41,343 bases of DNA from positions 1 to 41,343 of the forward strand of contig DATMML010000022.1 in the NCBI GenBank assembly GCA_035570235.1, read 5' to 3'. The notes beneath the pieces are model-generated. The model did not search any database, was not told where the DNA came from, and was given only the letters and a program-made list of their open reading frames with translations. Positions 18,182-26,508 of the stretch are shown one piece after another (the first letter of the stretch is position 1; each line of letters starts with the position of its first letter). A program made the position numbers and the translations under genes. Origin of the DNA: Vicinamibacteria bacterium (GTDB lineage Bacteria; Acidobacteriota; Vicinamibacteria; Fen-336).

Positions 18182-18295
18182 GTGCCTCGCGTGAAGACGA
18201 CCCGGACGGCCCGTATCGCGCTCTACTCGCTCCGCGTGTATCTGGCCGTGCTGCTGACCCTGCTCGTCATTCGCTTCCTCAGGATCCTGGGCTAG
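18182..18295 (+). CDS. Tiny single-helix membrane ORF downstream of the MgtE-like gene
   Basis: A 37-residue ORF starts at GTG 18182 (or 18191). A basic N-terminus (MPRVKTTRTARIALYSLR) is followed by one hydrophobic helix (VYLAVLLTLLVIRFLRILG). AGGG lies about seven bases upstream of the GTG, and the ORF starts 22 bases after the previous stop on the same strand. It could be an operon member modulating the transporter, or chance. I know of no family. Confidence 0.4.
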   Translation: MPRVKTTRTARIALYSLRVYLAVLLTLLVIRFLRILG

Positions 18296-18348
18296 GGGGC
18301 CGGGCCCTGCCCGCGAACGGGGGTGGAGAGCCCTGCGGGGGCGCCGCT

Positions 18349-19602
18349 TCAGGCCCGGAAGAGCTGCAGGCCGGCGAAGTTCGGGCCGAGGATCCTCTCC
18401 GCGGGAATCTTGAACCAGTCGCGCAGCACGGACGCGTAGACGGAGCGGAAGTCGACCGCGAAGGGAACGTCACCGCCCTCGAGCTTGGACAGATCGGGCG
18501 CCGGCCCGTAGAGGCCGCCCGCCACCTTGGCGCCCACCACGAAGAGGCTGCTGGCCGCCCCATGGTCGGTGCCCGCGCTCGCGTTCTCCTGCACCCGCCG
18601 GCCGAACTCAGAGTAGGTGAGGACGGCGACCCGCTCGTCAAGGCCATGCGCCTTCAAGTCCTCGAGGAAGGCGGAAACACCCTCTGCCAGCTGGGCCAGT
18701 AGGTTGCGCTGCTGGGGCTTCTGGTTGGCGTGGGTGTCAAAGCCCCCCAGGGTCACGTGGAAGATGCGCGTGCCCACTTTCGCGGTGAGGAGCTGGGCGA
18801 TGAGCCGGAGCTGGTCGCTGAGCCCGCTCTTGGGATAGGTCACCATCGAGGAGTAACCGGCCACCGCCGCCCGCAGCTCGTCGGAGGAGCGCAGGGCGCT
18901 GCGGCCGACTTGGCGGACGAAGCCGGCGCCCGCGGGCTCACCGTTCTCCCCGTACATGGCGCCGAGCGCGGTGCGGAGCGCCCCCGCGTCGGCCGGATAT
19001 CGCCGGTCGGGCTGCACGGAGAAAGCATCGAGGGAGAGAAGCGAGGGAACGGGGGTGCGCGGGGCGTAGAGGGCGGGGGTGAGGCCACCGCCCCCGATGC
19101 CGAGGGCCTCCAGGGCCGCGGGTTCGCGGGGATGGCGTGGGTCGGGCTGGAAATCGATAGCCCGGCCGAGCCAGCCCGTGGGCTCCCGGTAGGGATCCAG
19201 CCGCGCCGTCTGCCAGACCGCGGTGGAGAGGAAGTGCGAGCGGTCGGGGTTGGGATAGCCGACGCCCCCCACCACCGCCAGGGTGCCCTGGGCAAAGCGC
19301 TCGCGGAAGGGAGCGAGGGCTGCGTGGAGGCCAAGGCGCTCGTCCAGCTTCAGGAGCTCGCTTTCCGAGAGGGCGACGGTGGGCCGGAGCTTGGGGTAGT
19401 GCGGATCGGCGTAGGGGACCACGGTGTTGAGGCCATCATTGCCGCCCGCAAGCTGGATCACGACCAGGGAGCGGCCAGAAGCCGGGCCTCCTGTGTCCTC
19501 CGCTCCCAGGGCGGCGGCCATCCGGGGGAGGAGGCCCGAGCCGCCGAGGGCCACGAGGGTCGCCCCGCTGCTCCCCAAAAAGCGACGGCGTGTGATGCCC
19601 AT
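18349..19602 (-). CDS. DUF1501 family Tat-exported protein
   Basis: The 417-residue protein starts MGITRRRFLGSSGATLV, a twin-arginine signal with the RRxFLG core. DUF1501 (sulfatase-like alkaline phosphatase superfamily fold) landmarks are VVIQLAGGNDGLNTVVPY, RSHFLSTAVWQT, RIFHVTLGGFDTHANQ, LTYSEFGRRVQENASAGTDHGAAS and FVVGAKVAGGLYG. These contain the Asp, His and Asn residues expected to bind metal, although biochemical function is not established for the family. It follows the DUF1800 gene by six bases, the usual pairing. Confidence 0.95.
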   Translation of the reverse strand: MGITRRRFLGSSGATLVALGGSGLLPRMAAALGAEDTGGPASGRSLVVIQLAGGNDGLNTVVPYADPHYPKLRPTVALSESELLKLDERLGLHAALAPFRERFAQGTLAVVGGVGYPNPDRSHFLSTAVWQTARLDPYREPTGWLGRAIDFQPDPRHPREPAALEALGIGGGGLTPALYAPRTPVPSLLSLDAFSVQPDRRYPADAGALRTALGAMYGENGEPAGAGFVRQVGRSALRSSDELRAAVAGYSSMVTYPKSGLSDQLRLIAQLLTAKVGTRIFHVTLGGFDTHANQKPQQRNLLAQLAEGVSAFLEDLKAHGLDERVAVLTYSEFGRRVQENASAGTDHGAASSLFVVGAKVAGGLYGPAPDLSKLEGGDVPFAVDFRSVYASVLRDWFKIPAERILGPNFAGLQLFRA

Positions 19603-19608
19603 GGCTCC

Positions 19609-20958
19609 CTAGCTCAACTGGAAATCGGGGGTGGAGAGTATCAGGTGGATGAGGCCCCGCAGTTTCTCGTCCATGGTTCGGGTGTCGGAGGTGATCGACG
19701 GGGATTTGCCGCCCAGCTCCTTCATCCGCTGGGGGTCCGGTGTCTCGACGTAGGCCACCAGGGCCTGGCGGGTGGGTTCCGAGAGCACCCCGTCGAGGAG
19801 ATGCCCCACGGCCAGGTCCACGATCTGCCGGGGGGTAGTGGGGGTGACTCCCTCGAAGACCCTCTCCGGTTCGATGTGGCTGGTCCCCTTGGGGCCGCGC
19901 GCGGTCGTGATCGAAGCCGCGAAGTTGAGGCGCTCGAAGAGGGTCGAGGTGGAGATCCAGGCCTTACCCCCGTCCCAGCCCTTGACGCTCGGGGGGTTGA
20001 ACAGGTCCTGGCCCATGCGAGCCATGAGGGAGACGACTTGGCGGGGGGTGATGGTGCCACCCAGGCTGCGGATGGCGCCGATCACGAACTCGGCCGGACT
20101 CTTGACCTGGGCCCGGAATGCCCGCTCGGAGGAGAAGACGGGGGAGAGGAACATGGCGCGGAGCACCTCGCGGATGTTCCCGCGGGTAGAGCGCCAGGCC
20201 TGGACGAACGGGGCCAGGGTCGGCGGCTCCGGGTTCTCATAGACGAAGAAGGAGAAGAGCTTACTCGTGACGCGCTCGGCGGTGGCGGGGTGCTCGGCCA
20301 GGATGTTCAGGACATCCGAGCCGTCGAGGTTACCCTCGTGCCCGAGAAAGGTCTTGGGTCCGACGTCGTGCTCGCTCGCATTAAAGAAGAAGCTGTCGTC
20401 GCGCAGGTTCCATCCGGAGAAGGCCCGCGCCGCCTCCTGGACGTCCGCCTCCTTGTACTGGCCGCGACCGATGGTGAAGAGCTCCATCACCTCCCGCGCG
20501 AAGTTCTCGTTGGGGTGGGCCTTGCGGTTGGCGGAGCCGTCCAGCCAGACGAGCATGGCCGGATCGCGAGCCACCCGCTGCAGAAGATCCCCGAAGGAAC
20601 CGAGGCCCCGCTCGCGGAAGAGCTGGTTCTGCAGGTACATCAGATAGGGGTTGCCGACCTTGCTGATCGCGGTCGCAAAGTGGCCGTGCCAGAGGAACGT
20701 CATCTTTTCGATGAGCGGGCACTGGCTGTGGATCATGCGGTAGATCCACCAGGTCCGGACGTCTTCAATGTTGTTGAAGTCCAGGAGGCCGCCGATCTGG
20801 CGGTCGATCTCGCCCAGGCCGTCCGAGACTCCCCCCGGTTCGAGGAGCAGGTGAACCGTCTGCTCGAAGCCTTCGTTGAGCCGGGCCTCGACTTCGCCCG
20901 GGGCGGGCCCGAATCCTGCCCGACGTAGCAGGTGGGCCATCCGTATGCGTGGTTCCAC
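19609..20958 (-). CDS. DUF1800 family protein
   Basis: The protein has about 449 residues. DUF1800 landmarks: HLLRRAGFGPAPGEVE at the N-terminus, MTFLWHGHFATAISKV, MLVWLDGSANRKAHPNENFAREVMELFTIGRGQYKEADVQEAARAFSGW, KVFLGHEGN-like KTFLGHEGNLDG, and VKGWDGGKAWISTSTLFERLNFA. Function is unknown. The family is nearly always encoded next to DUF1501, as here. I chose GTG 20958, with GGGAGG six bases upstream, over the longer opening at 21054. No classical signal peptide is visible from this start. Confidence 0.93.
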   Translation of the reverse strand: MEPRIRMAHLLRRAGFGPAPGEVEARLNEGFEQTVHLLLEPGGVSDGLGEIDRQIGGLLDFNNIEDVRTWWIYRMIHSQCPLIEKMTFLWHGHFATAISKVGNPYLMYLQNQLFRERGLGSFGDLLQRVARDPAMLVWLDGSANRKAHPNENFAREVMELFTIGRGQYKEADVQEAARAFSGWNLRDDSFFFNASEHDVGPKTFLGHEGNLDGSDVLNILAEHPATAERVTSKLFSFFVYENPEPPTLAPFVQAWRSTRGNIREVLRAMFLSPVFSSERAFRAQVKSPAEFVIGAIRSLGGTITPRQVVSLMARMGQDLFNPPSVKGWDGGKAWISTSTLFERLNFAASITTARGPKGTSHIEPERVFEGVTPTTPRQIVDLAVGHLLDGVLSEPTRQALVAYVETPDPQRMKELGGKSPSITSDTRTMDEKLRGLIHLILSTPDFQLS

Positions 20959-21134
20959 GCGAGCCCTCCCACTACCAGTGTAAACCGGGCGGCCGAGCAA
21001 CGCACGTGGCCTTCGGGGATCCCCACCCCGGGCGGGAGCGCGCGTTCCTTTCAAGCGAGGGACTCCGCCCCCCGGCTACGGGGTCCCCGCCATTGCCCGT
21101 CCCTCCTTTAAGTGAGTCGAGTTGGAGGTGATCG

Positions 21135-21206
21135 GTGAGGGCACGGGCCGCCGCCGCCCTGACCGTCCTGCTGCTTCTGGCCCTCGGCCCCGCGGAGCCT
21201 GCTTAG
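21135..21206 (+). CDS. Micro-ORF consisting only of a signal peptide
   Basis: A GTG at 21135 with GGAGG six bases upstream encodes 23 residues beginning MRARAAAALTVLLLLALG and ending PAEPA before TAG. It is a textbook signal peptide with nothing after it. Its stop overlaps the stop of the convergent lipoprotein gene. It may be the 5' end of a gene truncated by rearrangement, a tiny secreted peptide, or chance in Leu/Ala-rich GC DNA. Confidence 0.25.
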   Translation: MRARAAAALTVLLLLALGPAEPA

Positions 21207-21847
21207 GGCGCCAGGGGAAGGGAGGCCGTGGGCACGGAGAGAGCCTGGACGGCATCGATGTCGGCGCCTTCGGTGACCGTATCGCCCGGGCAGGGATAGA
21301 GCTCTCCGTCCTCGATCTTGATGTACCGCGCCCGCTTAAGGCCGCCGCTGGCGAGATCGAAGTCGCAGTAACCCAGAAGCCGGCTGATGCGGCCTTCTGG
21401 GGTGTTGGGGCAGTTCTTGCGGTCGAGGAATACAAAAGGTCCATCCGGCGACTCGGAGGCGTAGACGGACACGGGCTCGTTGCCGACGATCTGGAAGACG
21501 CGGATGTCGTAGCCGGGCCCATCCTCGATGCAGCCGCCCATGTCTACGGTGACGTAACCACCGAACCCCACGCTCATGAAGCCCGCGTAGTGGTCCGGCC
21601 CAAAGCCCGATGCGTTGGGCGGGCCCAGGACCTCCTCCGGGTTGTTGTAGATGTTCTGGGCCAGGGTGCAGGCGGGGAGCCACCAGTCGACCACCTTTTG
21701 CCCGTATGCGGAGGGCGGCGACGTGCAGTAGTTGGGGGGCGGGGTGGGAGTGGGAGTGGGCTGGGGACTCGGTGTGGAGCCGCCGCCGCCACAGGCGGAG
21801 AGGGCGACCAGGGGGACCAGGCGCAGGAGCGGGCGGCGGAGGCTCAC
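21203..21847 (-). CDS. Lipoprotein with discoidin-like C-terminal region, uncharacterised
   Basis: The 214-residue protein starts at GTG 21847, which overlaps the preceding stop (GTGA). A signal peptide with lipobox LSAC is followed by a Thr/Pro tether (PTPTPTPPP). The body has an F5/8-type or cell-adhesion-like look: EEVLGPPNASGFG, GGYVTVDMG, VFQIVGNEPVSVYASESPDGPF and RYIKIEDGE. It contains several Cys. Probably surface- or periplasm-anchored. It is the last gene of a three-gene cluster of exported proteins. Confidence 0.72.
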   Translation of the reverse strand: MSLRRPLLRLVPLVALSACGGGGSTPSPQPTPTPTPPPNYCTSPPSAYGQKVVDWWLPACTLAQNIYNNPEEVLGPPNASGFGPDHYAGFMSVGFGGYVTVDMGGCIEDGPGYDIRVFQIVGNEPVSVYASESPDGPFVFLDRKNCPNTPEGRISRLLGYCDFDLASGGLKRARYIKIEDGELYPCPGDTVTEGADIDAVQALSVPTASLPLAP

Positions 21848-22515
21848 GGAGCGGGCTCGCGCCCGCAGGCGCGGAAGGCGGCATTGCCCGGGCCGCGCGT
21901 CAAAAAGGCGAGGAACTGGCGAGCCCCCTCGCGGTTGGCGCTCGCGCGCACCCCCACCGCGCGCACCAGGAGCGGGGGCAGAGACAAAGGCGAGACGCGC
22001 CCCTTGCCGGCGAGGCTCAAGGGAACCACCGCCAGCTCGCTCTCGGTCAGTTGCACCGGGCCGTTGAGGGTCGCGAGGCTGCGGACATTTTCCGGCGGCA
22101 GGCGCTCAAGCATGCGCCGGGCCTCGAGGCCCAGCGTACCTCCCAGCACGCGGACCCGCACCGACGGCTGGTCGAGGGCGCGGACGTCCGGGGTGGCGTC
22201 CAGGCTCGGGCCCACGAGGACCCACGGGATCGTCGCGACATCCACGTCGAGGTCGGGATGGGAGGCGCCCCCTTCGATGAGACGGGTGAGTTCCCCCTCC
22301 GCTCCCACCACCGCGTCGGCCCCCGTCGCAGAGGCTGCTGATTCCAGCCGGGCCACCTCCACGGTCAGCTTCCTCTTGAAGGTCGCCTCGTAAAGGGGTT
22401 TCACAGCCTCGACACAAGGACCCACGGCGGGACTCACCCTGACCCGTAGCTCTCCGCTCGGGGCGGTCGAGCCCACGGCGGCCAGGATGAGGAGGGACGT
22501 CAAGCGTGCGCTCAC
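21844..22515 (-). CDS. ModA-like periplasmic substrate-binding protein
   Basis: The protein has about 223 residues from GTG 22515 (GAGG eight bases upstream; the longer opening at 22596 overlaps the previous gene). A signal peptide (LTSLLILAAVGS) precedes VRVSPAVGPCVEAVKPLYEATFKRKLTVEV, then ADAVVGAEGELTRLIEGG and VLVGPSLDATPDV. It ends with a helix and REGARQFLAFLTRGPGNAAFRACG, the molybdate-binding-protein pattern of type II binding proteins. No ABC permease or ATPase accompanies it, so the ligand and role are unclear. Confidence 0.65.
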   Translation of the reverse strand: MSARLTSLLILAAVGSTAPSGELRVRVSPAVGPCVEAVKPLYEATFKRKLTVEVARLESAASATGADAVVGAEGELTRLIEGGASHPDLDVDVATIPWVLVGPSLDATPDVRALDQPSVRVRVLGGTLGLEARRMLERLPPENVRSLATLNGPVQLTESELAVVPLSLAGKGRVSPLSLPPLLVRAVGVRASANREGARQFLAFLTRGPGNAAFRACGREPAP

Positions 22516-22525
22516 GATCGGCACC

Positions 22526-23098
22526 TCATTGCGGCTGCAGCGACCATGTGTGGTCGCGGCCCCCGAGGCAGGCTCCCAGCGTGTCCGGAGCGTCATCGCG
22601 GGGCCGGCTCATCTCGATGTCGCCAATCGCCGTCCCCTGCGCCTGCGGTCGGCCCAAGGTCGTGGCCGTAGCATTGGCGGTCCCCGCCAACCGCACCCAC
22701 ACCCGGAGTCCCTCCAGGGTCCGGATGCCGAAGTCCTTTGTCCCAAAGCCGCCGTGGAGCTGATCCCCCTGCCGCAGGAGAACGAAACGTCCGACTGTGG
22801 AGTCCCCGGCGGTGCCTTGCCCGAAGACCTCCGAGCCTTGAGCGATGGGGTCCGCTATCGAGGCCGGCTGGCGGACTGGGCTTTCGCTGAGGTCGACGAG
22901 AACCGTGACGCTGGGCACCGTCATCGTGCAGCTTGGGCTTGCCGTCAACGTCAGCTTGTACTGTCCGGAGAACGTCCCCGTCGCCAAGGTCCGTGGGGGC
23001 GCGGTCGGGGCCCCATCCTGGGCCCGTTCGGTGCTCTCCGTCCGCCAACCCGGGACGAAAGCCAGGGCGGCGGCGAGAACGGTCGGTAGGTGCTTCAT
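22526..23098 (-). CDS. Secreted protein, uncharacterised
   Basis: The 190-residue protein has a signal peptide (MKHLPTVLAAALAFVPG). The mature part, beginning ATGTFSGQYKLTLTASPSC, is rich in beta-strand-like Thr/Val/Gly segments and has two Cys. I do not recognise the family. It sits 10 bases upstream of the ModA-like gene on the same strand and is probably the first gene of that cluster. A 223-base stretch without genes separates it from the metal-efflux genes. Confidence 0.6.
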   Translation of the reverse strand: MKHLPTVLAAALAFVPGWRTESTERAQDGAPTAPPRTLATGTFSGQYKLTLTASPSCTMTVPSVTVLVDLSESPVRQPASIADPIAQGSEVFGQGTAGDSTVGRFVLLRQGDQLHGGFGTKDFGIRTLEGLRVWVRLAGTANATATTLGRPQAQGTAIGDIEMSRPRDDAPDTLGACLGGRDHTWSLQPQ

Positions 23099-23321
23099 AC
23101 CCTTATTCTTTCCTATTCATCGGGTCCTCCGCTGCGCTCTTTCTGACCCCGGACCGCGTCGGGGGCACGCCCCTGGTCCGCGAGGGGCTGAGGCAACAAG
23201 GACGGGAGGGCTGCCGCGGTCGCTGGGGGGACCATCTCCCTTTCCCGAGACCGAAGCGGCGTGGCGGGCAGAAGCGTCTGCCCCTCCCGATCTCGCCCCG
23301 GCGCGCGGAAGCCTCCTCGGA

Positions 23322-26300
23322 TCACGATTTGCCCCCTTCTCCGGGGCCGCCGCCCGGTCCCGGCCGGTGGTCGTGCTCGGGATGCATCTCGTGGTGGTAG
23401 TCGTTTGCGCGCCGCTGAGGGGAAGCTAGGAACTCGTCGGTGCCCGGCTTGGGCAGGAAGCGGTGGGCGGCCAGGAGGAGGGCGGGCTGAAGGGCCCGGC
23501 TCAAGAGGGCCAGGGCCAGAGCGCCCCCGATCACCACCACCGCCAAGGGCTTCTGGGTCTGGGCCCCGAGGCGGTTGGAAAGCGCGGCCGGGAGCAGGCC
23601 GAACATAGCGACCAAGGTGGTCATGAGCACGGCCCGCAGGCGGTGCTGGGCCGCGTTCAGGACCCCCTCCTCGGCTAATCTCCCCGCATCCCATTCTCGC
23701 TGCGCGTAGGTGACGACCAGGATCGCATCCTGGATGGCGATGCCAAAGACCGACACGAAGCCCATCGCCGCGGACACGGAGTTGTTGATGCCGGTAAGGA
23801 GGAGGGCGATGAGCCCACCCGTGCAGGCGATGGGGATGTTGGCGAGCACGACCACGGTCAAGGCGGCGCTCCGCACAGAGCTGTAGGCCAGGAAAGTAAT
23901 GAGGGCCAGGGTGATGGGAATGACGACGATGAGGCGCCCGCGGGCCTCCTCCAGCTCATTGATCTCCCCCGCCCATTCCAGGTGGGTGTCCGGGGGTATC
24001 GCCACCCGCTGGGAGATTCTCTCCTGAGCCTCGCTGATGACGCCGCCCAGATCGCGCCCGCGCACCGAGAACTTCACGGGCGTGTTCCGGCGGCCGTCCT
24101 CCCGGTAGATGACGGAGGGACCGTCCTCCTCGCTTATCCTCGCGATCTGGGCGAGGGGAATCTGCGTTCCATCGGGTACGGACACCGTGATGCGCCGGAT
24201 GGCCTCCAGATCGCGACGGAAGGGCTCTTTCCAACGGACCACGAGGTCGAATTGCCGCTCCCCTTCGAAGACCTGGGTCGCGGTCTGTCCTCCGATGGCC
24301 GCCTGCACGACCGCTTCTACGTCGCCGGTATTGAGGCCATAGCGGGAGCACATCTCCCGATCGGGGATGATCTTGACGCTGGGCTGGCCTAGTGAGCTGA
24401 AGAGTCCCAGATCCTTGACCCCCGGAACCCCGGCCATGACCTCCACGACTTTCTCCGCCAGCTGCTGGTTGACCTTGAGATCCGGACCCACGATCTTCAC
24501 GCTGTTCTCACCCTTGACCCCGGACAAGGCTTCCTCCACGTTGTCGGAGATCATCTGCGAGAATCCGAAGACGATCCCCGGGAATGCCTCTTGGAGGTCT
24601 CGGGACATGTTCTCGATGATCTTCTCCTTCGTCCAGCCCGCGGGCCACTCGCTGGATGGCTTCAAGGGGGCGAAGAGCTCGATGTTGAAGAACCCAGAGA
24701 CGTCGGTGCCGTCGTCCGGCCGCCCCAGCTGGGAAACGACCGTGGTCACTTCGGGATACTTCCGGACGATGTTGCGCATGGTCCCCACTGAGCGCGAGGA
24801 CACCTCGAGGGCGACCGAGTTGGGCAGGGTGGCCCGGATCCAGAGATTGCCCTCCTCCAGCTTGGGCATGAACTCGCGCCCGATGAAGTGGAGGAGCAGA
24901 GCGCAGAGGGCGACGGGGCCGATCAGGTAGAGGAGGGCGAGCCGCGAGGTCTTGATGCCGAAACGGAAGAGGGGAGTGTAGAGCCCCTGCAAGGATCGCA
25001 TGAAGCGGCTCTCCGTCTCCTCATCGTGAACGCGCAGGAAACGCCGGGCCAGCACGGGGGTCAGGGTGAGCGCCATGAAGATGGCTCCCCCGATGGCGAA
25101 GGCGTACGTGTGGGCGAGGGGGGAGAAGATCACGCCCGAGACGCCGGTCATGGTGAATAGGGGGAGGAAGGCCACGCCCATGATGAGGGTGGAGAAGGCC
25201 ATGGGCGTGCCCACCTCAGCGGCGGCAGTGGATATGCGGACGCGCAGGGTTCCCACTGAGTGCTTCCCGAGGTGACGGACTATGTTCTCGATCATGATTA
25301 CGGTGGAGTCGATGATGATGCCGAAATCCACCGCTCCCAGCGAGATCAGGTTCGCCGAGGTGTGCGTGGCCACCGCCCCGCAGAACGCGGCCAGGAGGGC
25401 GAGGGGAATGTTTACGGCCGCGATCAACCCCGCCCGTAGGTGGCCGAGGAAACCGAGGAGTACGATGATGACCAGCACCATGCCGAGGAGCAGGTTCTCC
25501 AGGACCGTGTGGGTAGTGGCATCCACAAGGTCCCCGCGATCGTAGTAGGGCTCGAGGGTCATGCCCGGGGGGAGGAGGCGAAGCCGACGGATGTGCTCCA
25601 CGCGCTCCTTGATGCCCTTCAGCGTGGGAGAGGTCTCACCCCCGTAGCGCATGAGGACGATACCTTCCACGGCGTCGGGCTCGTCGTCGTGGCCGACGAT
25701 GCCCAGGCGCGGTTTGCTCCCGATCGCGACCTCGGCCACATCCCGCACCCGGATGGGGACGCCCCTCTGGACGGCCACCACGATGTTGCCCACGTCGTTC
25801 AAGGAACCGATGAGGCCCACCCCGCGCACGTCGTACGACTGCTCCCCGATGGTCAGGCGCTGCCCCCCCACGTTCTGATTGGCGTTGCTGATGGCGGCCT
25901 GGAGCTGGGCCAGGGTGACCCCGTAGGCCCGCAGCCGATGAGGATCCACCGCCACCTGATATTGCTTGGTGAGGCCTCCAAAGCTCACCACGTCGATGAC
26001 CCCCGGGACGCGCTTGAACTCGCGCTCTAGGATCCAGTCCTCGGCCGTCTTCAGGTCCATCAAGGAGTAGCCCTTCCCCTTCAGGAAGTAGCGGAAGACC
26101 TCTCCCACCGCGTTGGAAGGGGAGATCTGGGCCTGGACGTTACCCGGCAGCTGGAGGAAGGACAGCCGGTTGATGACCTCCTGCCGGGAGTCCTCATAGC
26201 GGGCTCCCCAGCGGAAATAGCACTTCACGTCGGAGAGCCCGAAGAGAGACTGGGAGCGGATGTGGTCAAGGCCGGGCATGCCGGAGAGGCTCACCTCGAC

Positions 26301-26504
26301 GGGAATGGTCGTGTAGCGTTCGACCTCCTCGCCGCTCCGGCCCTCCGGCTGTGCGATGACCTCCACCAGCGGAGGGACGGGGTTCGGATAGGCCTCGATG
26401 TTGAGAAGGTCGTAGGAGACGGCCCCCGCCACCACGAGGCCCAGGGTGAGAAGGACGATGACCCCCGGGAACCTGAGGGCAAAATCGACGATGCGCTGGA
26501 TCAT
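23322..26504 (-). CDS. CzcA/CusA-type RND heavy-metal efflux pump
   Basis: The 1060-residue inner-membrane RND transporter belongs to the heavy-metal (HME) class. The N-terminus carries YDLLNIEAYPNP; the TM4 proton-relay motif DFGIIIDSTVIMIEN has Asp393, Asp399 and Glu406 all in place. The pattern GRPDDGTDVSGFFNIELF is typical. A C-terminal His-rich tail (NDYHHEMHPEHDH) could bind metal. It would export a cation such as Zn, Co, Cd or Cu/Ag. It starts four bases after the adaptor gene stops. No TolC/CzcC outer-membrane gene is present here. Confidence 0.95.
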   Translation of the reverse strand: MIQRIVDFALRFPGVIVLLTLGLVVAGAVSYDLLNIEAYPNPVPPLVEVIAQPEGRSGEEVERYTTIPVEVSLSGMPGLDHIRSQSLFGLSDVKCYFRWGARYEDSRQEVINRLSFLQLPGNVQAQISPSNAVGEVFRYFLKGKGYSLMDLKTAEDWILEREFKRVPGVIDVVSFGGLTKQYQVAVDPHRLRAYGVTLAQLQAAISNANQNVGGQRLTIGEQSYDVRGVGLIGSLNDVGNIVVAVQRGVPIRVRDVAEVAIGSKPRLGIVGHDDEPDAVEGIVLMRYGGETSPTLKGIKERVEHIRRLRLLPPGMTLEPYYDRGDLVDATTHTVLENLLLGMVLVIIVLLGFLGHLRAGLIAAVNIPLALLAAFCGAVATHTSANLISLGAVDFGIIIDSTVIMIENIVRHLGKHSVGTLRVRISTAAAEVGTPMAFSTLIMGVAFLPLFTMTGVSGVIFSPLAHTYAFAIGGAIFMALTLTPVLARRFLRVHDEETESRFMRSLQGLYTPLFRFGIKTSRLALLYLIGPVALCALLLHFIGREFMPKLEEGNLWIRATLPNSVALEVSSRSVGTMRNIVRKYPEVTTVVSQLGRPDDGTDVSGFFNIELFAPLKPSSEWPAGWTKEKIIENMSRDLQEAFPGIVFGFSQMISDNVEEALSGVKGENSVKIVGPDLKVNQQLAEKVVEVMAGVPGVKDLGLFSSLGQPSVKIIPDREMCSRYGLNTGDVEAVVQAAIGGQTATQVFEGERQFDLVVRWKEPFRRDLEAIRRITVSVPDGTQIPLAQIARISEEDGPSVIYREDGRRNTPVKFSVRGRDLGGVISEAQERISQRVAIPPDTHLEWAGEINELEEARGRLIVVIPITLALITFLAYSSVRSAALTVVVLANIPIACTGGLIALLLTGINNSVSAAMGFVSVFGIAIQDAILVVTYAQREWDAGRLAEEGVLNAAQHRLRAVLMTTLVAMFGLLPAALSNRLGAQTQKPLAVVVIGGALALALLSRALQPALLLAAHRFLPKPGTDEFLASPQRRANDYHHEMHPEHDHRPGPGGGPGEGGKS

Positions 26505-26508
26505 GCCG

